37,730 nucleotides of DNA from an uncultured Prevotella sp. (GTDB lineage Bacteria; Bacteroidota; Bacteroidia; Bacteroidales; Bacteroidaceae), in contig UQFS01000035.1 in the NCBI GenBank assembly GCA_900540375.1, forward strand, positions 1 to 37,730, in the 5' to 3' direction. The notes below the pieces were generated by a model. It saw nothing but the letters and a program-made list of their open reading frames with translations. It made no database searches and was not told the DNA's origin. The position numbers were made by a program, and so were the translations under genes. This document shows, in pieces, positions 1-7,789 of the stretch; the stretch's first letter is position 1, and the number at the start of each line of letters is the position of its first letter.

Positions 1-1
1 G

Positions 2-31
2 AAGCAAAAAGAGGTCGAACTGGATAAGTAG
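2..31 (+). CDS. Possible C-terminal end of an upstream gene (partial)
   Basis: The frame starting at base 2 reads KQKEVELDK and stops at TAG (29-31). Its hydrophilic, charged character would fit the tail of a protein whose body lies before the window. Nine codons cannot identify a family, and the only other support is that a promoter follows directly. It could equally be noncoding. Confidence 0.25.
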   Translation, partial: KQKEVELDK

Positions 32-63
32 TACAGAATGGGGTAAAACTCAGAATTTTTTGC

Positions 64-71
64 TATCTTTG
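64..71 (+). promoter_or_regulatory. Bacteroidetes -7 box for the YgbA_NO gene
   Basis: TATCTTTG matches the Bacteroidetes -7 consensus TAnnTTTG and lies about 43 bases before the ATG at 114. It would place the transcript start near 76-79. No convincing -33 element is visible. The box overlaps an upstream in-frame ATG at 60, which rules that ATG out as the start. Confidence 0.6.
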
Positions 72-113
72 CAGTTCATCAACAACAGCTATTCAACAAA
101 AACGAACCGCATT

Positions 114-413
114 ATGGGAAAAATCATTGATAGGGAAAAGCGTACGATTGCATTTATGATCCGGCTCTATTGCCGTCATCGGCTCCATCAGCAGGAGCCT
201 TCCGAGGAATATCGTGCGCTGATCGATTACTGTCAGCACCGCTTGGATCATTGTCGCTGGCAGGACGAGAAGCCGGCGTGCAAGCACTGCCCCTGTCACT
301 GCTATGCGCCTGCTCAGCGTGAGCGTGTGCGGCAGATCATGCGGTGGACGGGGCCACGCATGATTCTCTATGCACCGTTGGAGGTGCTGCGCCATCTGCT
401 CAACAAGGGATAA
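114..413 (+). CDS. YgbA_NO family protein (nitrous oxide-stimulated promoter family)
   Basis: This 99-residue basic protein has the look of the YgbA_NO family (named from Enterobacteria, where ygbA is induced by nitrosative stress). Near the N-terminus it has the REKRTI...MIRLYCRHRH-type block. In the middle is a cysteine cluster, KPACKHCPCHCYAP (about residues 58-71), that could bind a metal. It ends with the RWTGPRMILYAPLEVLRHL block typical of the family. The biochemical role is not established. The start at MGKIID (114) is chosen because the earlier ATG at 60 falls on the promoter. The gene converges on the thiamine operon with only 15 bases between the stops, so any terminator must overlap coding sequence. 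Confidence 0.8.
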   Translation: MGKIIDREKRTIAFMIRLYCRHRLHQQEPSEEYRALIDYCQHRLDHCRWQDEKPACKHCPCHCYAPAQRERVRQIMRWTGPRMILYAPLEVLRHLLNKG

Positions 414-428
414 GCGCAGTACAGAGGT

Positions 429-1115
429 TTACTTGGCGTTGTAGGTGCGGTAGACCATGTAGTCGCCGTCGGCCCAAAAGCTGACCTCGCTGCCAGTGCA
501 TTCGTTGAGTGTGCCCTGCCACCATTCTTTATAGGCGTAGCTCTGCCAGCGCAGTCCCGTGCTCTCCAGCTTTGTGCAAGAGAAATTGAAGATGCTCATC
601 TGCTGTCGCTCAAAGGTGCTGAACGCCATGTCGCCCTGTGCGGGTGCGAACCAACCGTAGTCGGTATACATCTCCGGCAGGATGGCGAAGTCACGCAGGT
701 AGCGCATCATCAGCGCGATGTTGCCGAGGGTGTGATCCTCGCGCTTGCCAGTGGCTCCTAAATAGGCCAGCCGTGGCGGTTGCTTCTCGCCGTTTTCCTT
801 TGTTGATGCCTTCAGCAGACCGATAGCAAAGCGTGTTGCTTTGGTGAGGTCGTTATCCTCCTGCTCGCTGACCGCGTGGAAGATGTCGGCATACTGCGCC
901 TTGAGCCCGGCAGGCAGGCTGTCGCCGTCGCCCACACCAAAGAGTCTTCCTTCCGCTCTCAGTCTTTCTATTTCTTGTGGCTGGTGCTTGAAGAGTGTGA
1001 GCAGTGCACCGTCGCAGCAGATGAGCCGTCGTGCCTGATGCAAGATGCTCAATGGTATTTGATGAGTAGGGAAATCGCCGTCGGCAAGGATGACGGCAGA
1101 GAATTCATTTTTCAT
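429..1115 (-). CDS. Thiamine pyrophosphokinase (thiamine diphosphokinase)
   Basis: This cytoplasmic enzyme transfers pyrophosphate from ATP to thiamine to give thiamine diphosphate, converting salvaged vitamin to cofactor. The 228-residue protein shows the family motifs in order: CDGA (34-37), VGDGDSL (61-67, acidic metal/ATP site), EQEDNDLTKA (84-93) and GATGKREDHTLGN (120-132), followed by the C-terminal beta-sandwich thiamine-binding half. It is the last gene of the operon, 22 bases after the permease gene, and should be under the TPP riboswitch at 4160-4240. In Bacteroidetes this gene (called tnr3 in comparative work) travels with the outer membrane receptor and PnuT. No anomalies were seen. 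Confidence 0.92.
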   Translation of the reverse strand: MKNEFSAVILADGDFPTHQIPLSILHQARRLICCDGALLTLFKHQPQEIERLRAEGRLFGVGDGDSLPAGLKAQYADIFHAVSEQEDNDLTKATRFAIGLLKASTKENGEKQPPRLAYLGATGKREDHTLGNIALMMRYLRDFAILPEMYTDYGWFAPAQGDMAFSTFERQQMSIFNFSCTKLESTGLRWQSYAYKEWWQGTLNECTGSEVSFWADGDYMVYRTYNAK

Positions 1116-1137
1116 CGTTATCTTTATAAGTAACTAT

Positions 1138-1701
1138 TCAGCTAACAATCGCTTTCTTCCATTTGAAATATCCTGCCACGGCGATGGTGACATAGAGGGC
1201 GTAGAGTGCGGCGGTGAAGGGAAGACCTTTGTAGACATAGAGGGCGGAGAGCTCGGCATCGATGACGATCCACAGCAACCACTGCTCCACGTATTTGCGG
1301 GCCAGCCACCACAGTCCGATGAAGCTCAGTGCGTTGCCGAAGGAGTCGAGGACGGGCACGGTGGAGTTGGTGAAGCGGATGAGGATCCAGTAGACCAGCG
1401 CCCAGGCAGCGAGAAAGAGCAGAAGAGAGGGGAGAAGCAGACTGCGCTTCACGTGCGTGATGGGCATGTCGCCCTCATGCTCTTGTCCGCGTTTCTTGCC
1501 CAACTTCCATACGAGCAGACCGTAGACGGCTGCCAAAGCATAGTACACCTGCATGCCAAAGTCGGCATAGAGTCCGGCGTCGAGGTAAACAAACATATAG
1601 ACCACCGGCATGATGATGCCGGTGATCCATAGCCATATCGATGCCTTGTACTCCTGATAGATATATACAAGGCCGATGATCGTTCCAATAATATCCAGCA
1701 T
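1138..1701 (-). CDS. pnuT: PnuC-family inner-membrane transporter, probable thiamine permease PnuT
   Basis: The 187-residue protein is strongly hydrophobic with about seven membrane segments. It carries PnuC-family features: EYKASIWLWITGII near the N-terminus, then YADFGMQVYYALAAVYG, and in the second half FIGLWWLARKYVEQWLLWIVID. PnuC proteins move nicotinamide riboside; the PnuT branch is assigned to thiamine from genome context, and this gene sits between a receptor and TPK under a TPP riboswitch. The start at 1701 (MLDIIGT) overlaps the receptor stop by one base (TAATG), suggesting translational coupling. A 44-residue in-frame extension upstream is antisense-like low-quality sequence inside the receptor gene and is rejected. 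Confidence 0.88.
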   Translation of the reverse strand: MLDIIGTIIGLVYIYQEYKASIWLWITGIIMPVVYMFVYLDAGLYADFGMQVYYALAAVYGLLVWKLGKKRGQEHEGDMPITHVKRSLLLPSLLLFLAAWALVYWILIRFTNSTVPVLDSFGNALSFIGLWWLARKYVEQWLLWIVIDAELSALYVYKGLPFTAALYALYVTIAVAGYFKWKKAIVS

Positions 1702-4088
1702 TAGAAGTTGATGCTCAGATGTGCCATCCAGTTGAACGGAGCCGAGGGGGCGAAGCCGGCCTCGTAGAGGTCGTCGGTGCAGTAAGCCTCGACATTGCCC
1801 TTGCTGTCCTTGCGGAACGAGGGAGCTGCCCATCCGTTGTTGTCGTACTTCGCGTCGAAGATGTTGTAGAGCGTCACGCCGAGGGTGATGCCCTTCAGTC
1901 CGAAGTGGGGCAGGGTGAAATGATAGCTCAGATCCACGTTGGTGTTGAAATGCTTCTTGAGGAACATGTCCACGTTCTGATTGAAGTTGCCGTCCTTGTT
2001 GTAATTCTTGTAGCTGTCAAAGTCAGTGTTGGTCAGATACTGCTTGCCGATGTACTGGCTCTGCACGCCGGCGTTGAAACCGGCGTAGGTGAACGTCAGG
2101 ATGTTGTTCAGGATGAAGTCAGGCGAGAAGGCCGTGTGCGTGTCTCCGAGGTTGCCGGCCGTGCCGTCGGCGAGTGTCACCGTCCAGTCCTTGCAGATGT
2201 TGTGCGAGAAGGAGGCGTTGGCATCCCAGCGGAAATACTGGCAAGGCTTCCACGCAGCCTCCAGCTCGATGCCTTCGCGATAAGACTTACCGCTGTTGTC
2301 GTTGCTGGCCTTCATCTCACCGATCTCATTGAGTTCGCCGGTGAGCACATACTGATGGTTGTAGTACATGTAATAGAGGTTCACGCCTGCGGAGAATACG
2401 GGACTCTCGTAGTGGTAGCCCAACTCCCAGTCCTGGAGTTTTTCGGCTTTCAGATGGCTGACATAGTTGTTCTGATAGTCGTTGCGTGTCGGCTCCTTGT
2501 GGCTGATGGCGTAGCTGACATAGAAGCGGTTGTGGTTGTCGAGCTGATAGTTGAGTCCGGCCTTCGGGTTGAAGAAGTCGAAATCATCGTGAGCCCACAG
2601 CTTGTTGCCGGGGTTGGCACCGTACCAGTCGCCCGGGTCTTGCAGACGGAAGCCCACATGACGGTACTGCAAGTCGACGTAGGCGTTGAGTCCCGGCAGG
2701 AAGGTCCAGGCAGCCTTGCCATAGACATTGAAGTCACTCTTCCATGCTTCGTTGCGGTAATACTCAAAGTCGGGATACACCGTGGTTGTGGGCTGATAAG
2801 GTCTTGTCACTGTGCCGTTGGCATCCTTCAGCTTGTTGCCGTTGGCATCCTTATATATATAATAAGGTGTAGTCGTTTCCCAGATGACCTTGCCGAAGTG
2901 CTTGCCGTCGTAGCGGTTCCATCCTGCGCCGAGCGTAGCCTTCAGATCCTTCTTGTTGTCGTAGTTGATGCTGGCGATGGCACCGTAGAAATCATTGTCC
3001 ATCTTCTTTTGGCGCACGAGGTCACCCATGATGTGGGAGTAGTACGTTGTGCCGTTGCTGACGATGATGTTGCTCTTGTCGTCGGTAGCCAGTCCGTAGT
3101 CGGCCCAAGCCTTACCGTCTTTATATTCCTCGTAGTAGCCCTGGCCCTTGGTATAGTGCAGGGTAGCGTTGAGGCTCCACTTGTCGCCGAGCAGCTGGTT
3201 GACGATGAGCTGATAGTTCTGCTGATGATAGTTGTCGGTCTGGCCGTCGTAGTATTGCATGTTGCCGTTCTCATCCCAGTACACGCCGCACGAGTTGTAG
3301 CGTCGGCCGTAGAGGCTCTGCTCGTGTTTCGAAGCGTAGTTCCAGGCATGGTAGGTGCGCTCCGTACCGTTGAAGGTAAGGAATTTCACCATCGTGTTGT
3401 CAGTGAAGTATCCGGCCTGAAGGAAGTAGGAGTTGAGCTTCGTCGAGGCGCGGTCGAGGTATCCTTTCGACCCGATGTTAGACAGTCGGCCCTGCAATCC
3501 CCAGTGTCCGCCAAGCAGACCGGTGCCGAAACGCAGTGTCTCCTTGTGGCTGTAGTACGATCCTGCGCTGGCGTCGAGGCCGATATAGGGCTGTGTGCCG
3601 ATATTCTCGGTCTGCATGTTCAGCGTAGCACCGAAGGCACCGGAACCGTTGGTCGACGTACCGGCGCCGCGCTGTATCTGCATACTCTGCACCGATGAGG
3701 CGAAGTCGGCCATGTTGACGAAGTAGACCTGCGAGCTCTCGGCGTCGTTGACAGGCACGCCGTTGGCCGTGATGTTGATGCGGCTGGGATCCACGCCACG
3801 CACGCGGATGGAGGTGTAGCCAATGCCGTTGCCGGCGTCGGAGGTGGTGGTGACGGAGGGCGTCAGTGAGAGGATATAAGGAATATCCTGTCCGAAGTTC
3901 ACTTGTTTGATTTGTTTCTGAGTGAGCGTAGAGAAGGCCATAGGAGTCTTCTTGCCGGCGCGGGTGGAGGTCACCTGCACGCCTTGCAGCTCATACGTGC
4001 GGATGGAGTCTGCCGGCTCGTTGTCGGCAGCCCATGAGGTGGTGGCGGCACAAGAGAGTGCGGCCAGCATCAATAAGTGTTTATCCAT
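1701..4088 (-). CDS. TonB-dependent outer membrane receptor of the thiamine operon
   Basis: This 795-residue protein has a signal peptide (MDKHLLMLAALSCAATTSWA), then a plug domain starting near YELQGVQVTSTRAGKKTP. The plug includes SIRVRGVDPSRINITANGVP and NGSGAFGATLNMQTENI (about residues 95-165). A TonB-type beta-barrel of about 600 residues follows, ending in an aromatic residue (HLSINF). It is first in the operon directly behind the TPP riboswitch, so it most likely imports thiamine or a thiamine derivative across the outer membrane (the omr1-type receptor described for Bacteroidetes thiamine operons). It lacks the N-terminal CarboxypepD_reg domain of SusC proteins, consistent with a vitamin receptor. 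The substrate is inferred from context only. Confidence 0.88.
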   Translation of the reverse strand: MDKHLLMLAALSCAATTSWAADNEPADSIRTYELQGVQVTSTRAGKKTPMAFSTLTQKQIKQVNFGQDIPYILSLTPSVTTTSDAGNGIGYTSIRVRGVDPSRINITANGVPVNDAESSQVYFVNMADFASSVQSMQIQRGAGTSTNGSGAFGATLNMQTENIGTQPYIGLDASAGSYYSHKETLRFGTGLLGGHWGLQGRLSNIGSKGYLDRASTKLNSYFLQAGYFTDNTMVKFLTFNGTERTYHAWNYASKHEQSLYGRRYNSCGVYWDENGNMQYYDGQTDNYHQQNYQLIVNQLLGDKWSLNATLHYTKGQGYYEEYKDGKAWADYGLATDDKSNIIVSNGTTYYSHIMGDLVRQKKMDNDFYGAIASINYDNKKDLKATLGAGWNRYDGKHFGKVIWETTTPYYIYKDANGNKLKDANGTVTRPYQPTTTVYPDFEYYRNEAWKSDFNVYGKAAWTFLPGLNAYVDLQYRHVGFRLQDPGDWYGANPGNKLWAHDDFDFFNPKAGLNYQLDNHNRFYVSYAISHKEPTRNDYQNNYVSHLKAEKLQDWELGYHYESPVFSAGVNLYYMYYNHQYVLTGELNEIGEMKASNDNSGKSYREGIELEAAWKPCQYFRWDANASFSHNICKDWTVTLADGTAGNLGDTHTAFSPDFILNNILTFTYAGFNAGVQSQYIGKQYLTNTDFDSYKNYNKDGNFNQNVDMFLKKHFNTNVDLSYHFTLPHFGLKGITLGVTLYNIFDAKYDNNGWAAPSFRKDSKGNVEAYCTDDLYEAGFAPSAPFNWMAHLSINF

Positions 4089-4159
4089 GACTGTTTAAAA
4101 TAATTAGATGTTTTCTTTTTACCATAAGCACATATATATTAAAGAGGTGAAAAGAAAAT

Positions 4160-4240
4160 CTCGTCCCTGCGTCGGTATTGTCCGTATCAGGTTCAACGGG
4201 TATGATCTCAGCGAGGGCAAACGCCCAAGCACCCCAATAA
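4160..4240 (-). ncRNA. TPP riboswitch (THI element)
   Basis: Read on the minus strand, the leader contains the conserved THI-box blocks in the right order. These are GGGGTGC (4235-4229), a short variable P3 hairpin with GGGCGTTTGCCC, CTGAGAT, ATACCC, GTTGAACCTGATACGGACAAT, and ACCGACGCAGGGA at the 3' end near 4164. These are the pyrimidine- and pyrophosphate-sensing parts of the TPP aptamer. It lies about 75-150 bases before the receptor ATG, so binding of thiamine diphosphate should switch off the uptake operon. No clear intrinsic terminator follows, so control is probably at translation initiation; that last point is inference. Confidence 0.93.
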
Positions 4241-4280
4241 TGTGTGTTGTGCCAAACAGCTTTCGCTGCTAAACACAATG

Positions 4281-4308
4281 CAAAGTTACAAAGAAATCTG
4301 AGAACAAA
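4281..4308 (-). promoter_or_regulatory. Promoter of the thiamine operon
   Basis: On the minus strand TAACTTTG (4288-4281) matches the Bacteroidetes -7 box, and TTTG at 4308-4305 is a plausible -33 element about 16 bases upstream. The transcript would start near 4274-4270, about 35 bases before the riboswitch core. Confidence 0.65.
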
Positions 4309-4519
4309 GAAGTTTTTGCAAAAAAATATTGTGATGAGGACATGGATCCTACTTTCTGACGGTTGCAGCAATTGTTGAATTAACTGACATTTTAGAGCCC
4401 TTTTCCTGCCATTCTTTGCCAGCAAAAGGCCTCTTTCCCGAATTTTTGCGATTTTCGGGCGTTTTCTTAAGTCGTTGATTAACAGTGAGATAAGTTTTGT
4501 TCCGTTTTTTAGCTCTTGT

Positions 4520-4718
4520 CAAAGTACCTTTTTGATGAAAAATTCTCTAGAAAATTTTTGGTCATCTCGGTAGTTCCATCACATCAAAGTACATTTCTGA
4601 CCCACTCAAAAAGGCTTTTTGACCTCATCATCTCACCTTTTTGATGATTTCATACCGCTATTTTCTTGTTTTCATCAGACTTCTTTCTCAAAAAGCCTTT
4701 GCCGTGCTCTCTAGATTG
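4520..4718 (-). repeat. Structured intergenic repeat, copy A (inverted relative to copy B)
   Basis: This AT-rich noncoding block shares an ordered set of motifs with 14331-14543, in the opposite orientation. Read on the minus strand, it starts with CAATCTAGAGAG (4718-4707). It then has AAAGGTGAGATGA (4640-4628), GGTCAAAAAG, a TCAGAAATGTACTTTGATG block, and finally a near-palindrome AAAATTTTCTAGAGAATTTT (4558-4539) followed by AAAAAGGTACTTTGA. The rest of the 4.3-4.9 kb gap holds no ORF with protein character. The mirrored modules suggest a fold-back DNA or RNA structure. No transposase is near. Its function is unknown. Confidence 0.6.
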
Positions 4719-4830
4719 AAACTTTTCGCGGATATGTTTTTGTAAGTGATTTTCGGCTTTCTAAAGATGACTGTCCTTCCATCATTTCCTACCTGTTAGA
4801 CGTTTTTATTCATAGGAGGATAACCTCATT

Positions 4831-4838
4831 TAACTTTG
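4831..4838 (+). promoter_or_regulatory. Distal -7-like box upstream of the Y-family polymerase
   Basis: TAACTTTG matches TAnnTTTG and lies 109 bases before the polymerase start. It could give a longer leader than the nearer box at 4909, or be a chance match in AT-rich sequence. Confidence 0.35.
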
Positions 4839-4908
4839 GGTATTATCTTTCGGTGTTTCAAAATGAATACTATTCCTATATTGCTATGGCTAATTACATT
4901 ATTTTTAT

Positions 4909-4916
4909 TAATTTTG
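4909..4916 (+). promoter_or_regulatory. -7 box directly upstream of the Y-family polymerase
   Basis: TAATTTTG matches the Bacteroidetes -7 consensus. Transcription would begin near 4922-4925, leaving a leader of only about 20-25 bases before the TTG start at 4947. An in-frame TAG at 4917-4919 excludes starts further upstream. Confidence 0.55.
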
Positions 4917-4946
4917 TAGCAGTCATATAATAATTCTCATCCATCA

Positions 4947-6464
4947 TTGACCAACAAGAGCAGAACATACGTTGCCATCGATCTGAAGAGTTTCTACAGT
5001 TCAGTGGAGTGTGTCGCCAGGGGACTTGACCCGCTGACGACCAACCTTGTCGTGGCCGACGTGAGCCGCACGGAGAAGACGATCTGTCTGGCCGTGTCGG
5101 CCTCGATGAAGGCTTACGGACTGGGAGGCCGTGCCCGGCTCTTCGAAGTGGTGGAGAAGATGCGGGAGGTGAACTACGAGCGGCATAAGGCTATCGGTTT
5201 CAGACCGTTCACGGGAAAGTCGTATCTTGCAAAGGAATTGGCGGAGCATCCCGACAGGGAGGCAGACTATATCGCCGCCACACCACGGATGGCGGAGTAC
5301 ATCAGGGTGAGCAGCCAAATCTACGGCATCTACCTCAAGTACATCGCGCCGGAGGACATCCACGTCTATTCCATCGACGAGATCTTTGCCGACGTCACTG
5401 ACTATCTGCAATCCTACAAGATGACGGCGCACGAGCTGGCGATGGCGATGATCCGCGATGTGCTGAGCACGACGGGCATCACGGCCACGGCGGGCATCGG
5501 TACCAATCTCTACCTCTGCAAGGTGGCGATGGACATTGTGGCCAAGCACATTCCGGCTGACAAGGACGGCGTGCGCATAGCCGAACTCGATGAGATGAGC
5601 TACCGACAGAAGCTGTGGAACCATCAGCCTTTGACCGACTTCTGGCGCTTCGGCCGTGGCATCGTGGCAAGGCTCAGCACCATCGGGGTTGAAACGATGG
5701 GGCAGCTTGCAAGAATATCAATAGACAATGAGGAACTGCTCTACAGAATGTTTGGTGTCAACGCTGAGCTCATCATCGACCACGCATGGGGATGGGAGCC
5801 GGTGACAATGGACTATATCAAAGCCTACAAGCCCGAAACGAACTCCTTGGGCAGCGGGCAGGTGCTGCAAAGTCCCTATACGGCAGAGAAGGGCAGGGTA
5901 GTCGCCCGTGAGATGGCCGATGCGTTGTCGCTCGACTTGGTTGACAAGCATCTCGTGGGCGATCAGATAGTCCTCACGGTGGGCTACGACCGCGAGAGCC
6001 TCGCCAATCCCGCTATCCGTGCGCAGTACCATGGTGAGGTCAGTACCGACTGGTATGGCCGCAGCGTACCGAAACACGCACATGGCTCCATCAGCCTTGA
6101 CCGCCCTACATCATCATCGAGTCAACTTATCGATGCTGTCACACAACTCTATGACCGTATCGTTAATTCCATCCTGTTAGTCCGGCGGCTCAACATCACC
6201 GTCAACCACGTCATCAGCGAGGACGAGGCCAAGCGACAACGGCAGAATACGCCCGTACAGCTCGACCTCTTCACCGACTATCAGGCGGAAGCTGAAAGGC
6301 AGAAGCAGGAGGAAAATGCTGCTGCCAAGGAGCGCCGCCTACAGGAGGCTGCGCTGAAAATCAAGAAGGAATTTGGCAAGAACGCCCTCCTCCGTGGACT
6401 GAACTACGCTGAGGGTGCGACGCAGAAAGAAAGGAACAATCAGATAGGAGGACACAAAGCGTAG
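4947..6464 (+). CDS. Y-family DNA polymerase (UmuC/DinB-like translesion polymerase)
   Basis: This 505-residue translesion polymerase has the palm motif AIDLKSFYSSVE with catalytic Asp12, and YSIDEIF with Asp144-Glu145. A helix-hairpin region follows (GIGTNLYLCKVAMDI, then FWRFGRGIVARLSTIGVETMGQLA), then a little-finger domain and a C-terminal QLDLF (438-442), the classical beta-sliding-clamp motif. A charged tail ends in GLNYAEGATQKERNNQIGGHKA-like sequence common to this subfamily. The start is TTG: an in-frame TAG at 4917-4919 and no ATG in between leave it as the best codon. The next gene encodes a YolD-like protein, which accompanies UvrX-type Y polymerases. Induction by DNA damage is plausible, but no SOS box was recognised. 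Confidence 0.9.
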   Translation: MTNKSRTYVAIDLKSFYSSVECVARGLDPLTTNLVVADVSRTEKTICLAVSASMKAYGLGGRARLFEVVEKMREVNYERHKAIGFRPFTGKSYLAKELAEHPDREADYIAATPRMAEYIRVSSQIYGIYLKYIAPEDIHVYSIDEIFADVTDYLQSYKMTAHELAMAMIRDVLSTTGITATAGIGTNLYLCKVAMDIVAKHIPADKDGVRIAELDEMSYRQKLWNHQPLTDFWRFGRGIVARLSTIGVETMGQLARISIDNEELLYRMFGVNAELIIDHAWGWEPVTMDYIKAYKPETNSLGSGQVLQSPYTAEKGRVVAREMADALSLDLVDKHLVGDQIVLTVGYDRESLANPAIRAQYHGEVSTDWYGRSVPKHAHGSISLDRPTSSSSQLIDAVTQLYDRIVNSILLVRRLNITVNHVISEDEAKRQRQNTPVQLDLFTDYQAEAERQKQEENAAAKERRLQEAALKIKKEFGKNALLRGLNYAEGATQKERNNQIGGHKA

Positions 6465-6504
6465 GGAAAAGTAAAGAGGTAAAGAAGTAAAAAGGTAAAA
6501 GCAA

Positions 6505-6729
6505 ATGGACAATTACGACGACATCATCAACCTCTCGCACCATGTCTCTTCGAAGCATCCGAGGATGAGCATGTATAACCGTGCTGCCCAGTTCTCGCCC
6601 TTCGCTGCCCTTACCGGCTATGAGAAAGCCATTGAGGAAGCGAGGAAGGAGCAAGAGGAGGAAGTGAAGCGAAGAAATACGCCGATGGACTGTGGCGGAG
6701 ATAATCTAAGTAAAGAACAAGGTGAATAA
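6505..6729 (+). CDS. YolD-like small protein
   Basis: The 74-residue protein contains the core HPRMSMYNRAAQFSPFAALT followed by GYEKAIEEA (about residues 18-46). This resembles the short YolD-type proteins (a G+-like pattern of R-A-x-F-x-P-F-A-A-L) that sit beside UvrX/UmuC-type polymerases. The C-terminal third is a charged, probably helical tail. The 40 bases between the polymerase stop and this ATG are a purine-rich run of degenerate GTAAA repeats that may serve as an AT-rich initiation region. A role as a partner or regulator of the upstream polymerase is inferred from context. Confidence 0.72.
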   Translation: MDNYDDIINLSHHVSSKHPRMSMYNRAAQFSPFAALTGYEKAIEEARKEQEEEVKRRNTPMDCGGDNLSKEQGE

Positions 6730-6741
6730 CTTTAAACATAA

Positions 6742-7104
6742 ATGCTGATGAATATCGAAGAAGTACGTGAATATGCGCTGTCCTTGCCGGGGACTACCGA
6801 GGACCAGGCTTATGGCGAAGGCTGTGTGCTCTTCCGCATTGAGGGTAAGATATACCTTCACTTGCGGTTGGGTGCTCCGGAACCTTCCTGTGCGCTGAAG
6901 CTCCCACCTGAGCAAGGGCAGACATTGCGTGACTATTATGACGGCATCCGACCGGCTTACCATCTGAACAAGGTGCATTGGAACGATGTCTTTCTTGATG
7001 AAATTGACGGTGATGTGGTGAAAAGCCTTATCACCCAGTCTTATCAGCTTGTGCTCAGTAAGCTGCCCAAGCGGTTAAGAGACAAATATGGTCTTGAGAA
7101 ATGA
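6742..7104 (+). CDS. MmcQ/YjbR family protein
   Basis: The 120-residue protein shows the MmcQ/YjbR signature: MNIEEVREYALSLPGTTED at the N-terminus, then a FRIEGKIYLHLRL strand pair. Next are ALKLPPEQ and YDGIRPAYHLNKVHWNDV, and it ends in SYQLVLSKLPKRLRDKYGL. The fold is CyaY-like and some members are annotated as DNA-binding, but no reaction is known. It starts 12 bases after the YolD-like stop, so it probably belongs to the same transcript. Two starts are possible (6742 or 6748); the second, MNIEE, matches the family N-terminus better. No cysteine or metal motif is obvious. Confidence 0.87.
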   Translation: MLMNIEEVREYALSLPGTTEDQAYGEGCVLFRIEGKIYLHLRLGAPEPSCALKLPPEQGQTLRDYYDGIRPAYHLNKVHWNDVFLDEIDGDVVKSLITQSYQLVLSKLPKRLRDKYGLEK

Positions 7105-7179
7105 ACACAGCAGACATTGGCACTACCAACATGGAATCAAAATTGTAACAGAAAAAAAAGCACAAAGACAAAAAAGATG

Positions 7180-7187
7180 TATCTTTG
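7180..7187 (+). promoter_or_regulatory. -7 box of the broken beta-propeller gene
   Basis: TATCTTTG matches TAnnTTTG and lies 27 bases before the ATG at 7214. The promoter appears to have survived although the gene has not. Confidence 0.55.
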
Positions 7188-7213
7188 CCTAAGAAATCAG
7201 ACAAATAGCAATC

Positions 7214-7690
7214 ATGAAAAAAGATCCTCATCCTTATGGTGGCCGTTTTATCGGTTATTTCGATGCATACCCCAAAGAAATCTCTGTTGGATTATCAAGA
7301 AATCGGCTTGGGCGCATACGCAGACGGGAAACCAGTCCTTTGCCATTTTAACACTATCTTTGGACCCACACTTACATTGACAAGTCCAACAAGCAATTCT
7401 ATTATCTGATGGGCGACAGCCTGATCCGCTTGAATATTGTCACCGGCGATACACTTCGTCATGCATTTACGGCTGGAGTTAAGGAACCACTAAAGTCTCG
7501 GTTCAGTTTTGCCAAAGAGAGGAGAACCCTGCCAAGTAGTGATTTCACAAGAGAGGCGATATTCTCTACGGGCATAGGCGCAGTGCTCACCGGTACGCAT
7601 AGCAACATCATCTTCTCGGGTGATAGCTTGTTTGTGGCTGACGCTGAGCATTTCTATTGCCTCGACAAAAAACTTAATACAAGATGGATG
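7214..7690 (+). pseudogene. Remnant of a secreted beta-propeller-like protein
   Basis: The ATG at 7214 follows a good promoter. With one A fewer in the six-A run (7217-7222) the frame reads a signal-peptide-like MKKILILMVAVLSVISMHT, then a body with LGAYADGKPVLCHF. Around 7340-7375 the coherent frame changes again to give YIDKSNKQFYYLMGDSLIRL, NIVTGDTLRHAF and SGDSLFVADAEHFYCLDKK. These strand-rich phrases resemble blades of PQQ/WD40-like beta-propellers, though no exact family is claimed. Protein-like sequence ends near 7690, where a piece of dxs begins on the other strand. At least two frameshifts and loss of the 3' end make this a pseudogene. The longer plus-strand reading frame that continues into the rhodanese gene is an artefact. 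Confidence 0.6.
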
Positions 7691-7773
7691 GGTACCTCTT
7701 CGACCACCACACCGAGCTGTTCCACGGAAAGCGATTTTAAGTCCTTGGGACTGTTGATTTTCTCTATATACAT
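7690..7773 (-). pseudogene. dxs: 5' fragment of dxs (1-deoxy-D-xylulose-5-phosphate synthase)
   Basis: On the minus strand an ATG at 7773-7771 opens MYIEKINSPKDLKSLSVEQL followed by GVVVEEV. This matches the N-terminus of DXS, the thiamine-diphosphate enzyme that starts the MEP isoprenoid pathway (typical start: ..DKINSPxDLKxLSxEEL). After about 27 codons the similarity ends near 7690, and the frame runs into the beta-propeller remnant, reaching a stop soon after. The remaining ~600 codons are missing. The native -7 box is still in place at 7797-7790. Because dxs is normally essential, a full copy should exist elsewhere. The assignment rests on a short stretch and recalled family sequence. 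Confidence 0.6.
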
Positions 7774-7789
7774 TTCTTTTTACCGGTTG

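Noticed and set aside
1702..1833. 44-residue N-terminal extension of the PnuT protein
   Set aside because: It overlaps the receptor coding end and does not resemble PnuC proteins; the ATG at 1701 fits both the family start and the TAATG overlap.
1719..3698. A 659-residue plus-strand reading frame
   Set aside because: It is antisense to the TonB-dependent receptor gene, valine-rich and low in complexity as expected for a shadow frame, with no domain.
4081..4425. A 114-residue minus-strand reading frame upstream of the receptor
   Set aside because: It covers the TPP riboswitch and its promoter, which explain the sequence.
7117..7380. 87-residue plus-strand reading frame
   Set aside because: It runs through a promoter and the wrong frame of the broken propeller gene and has no protein-like character.
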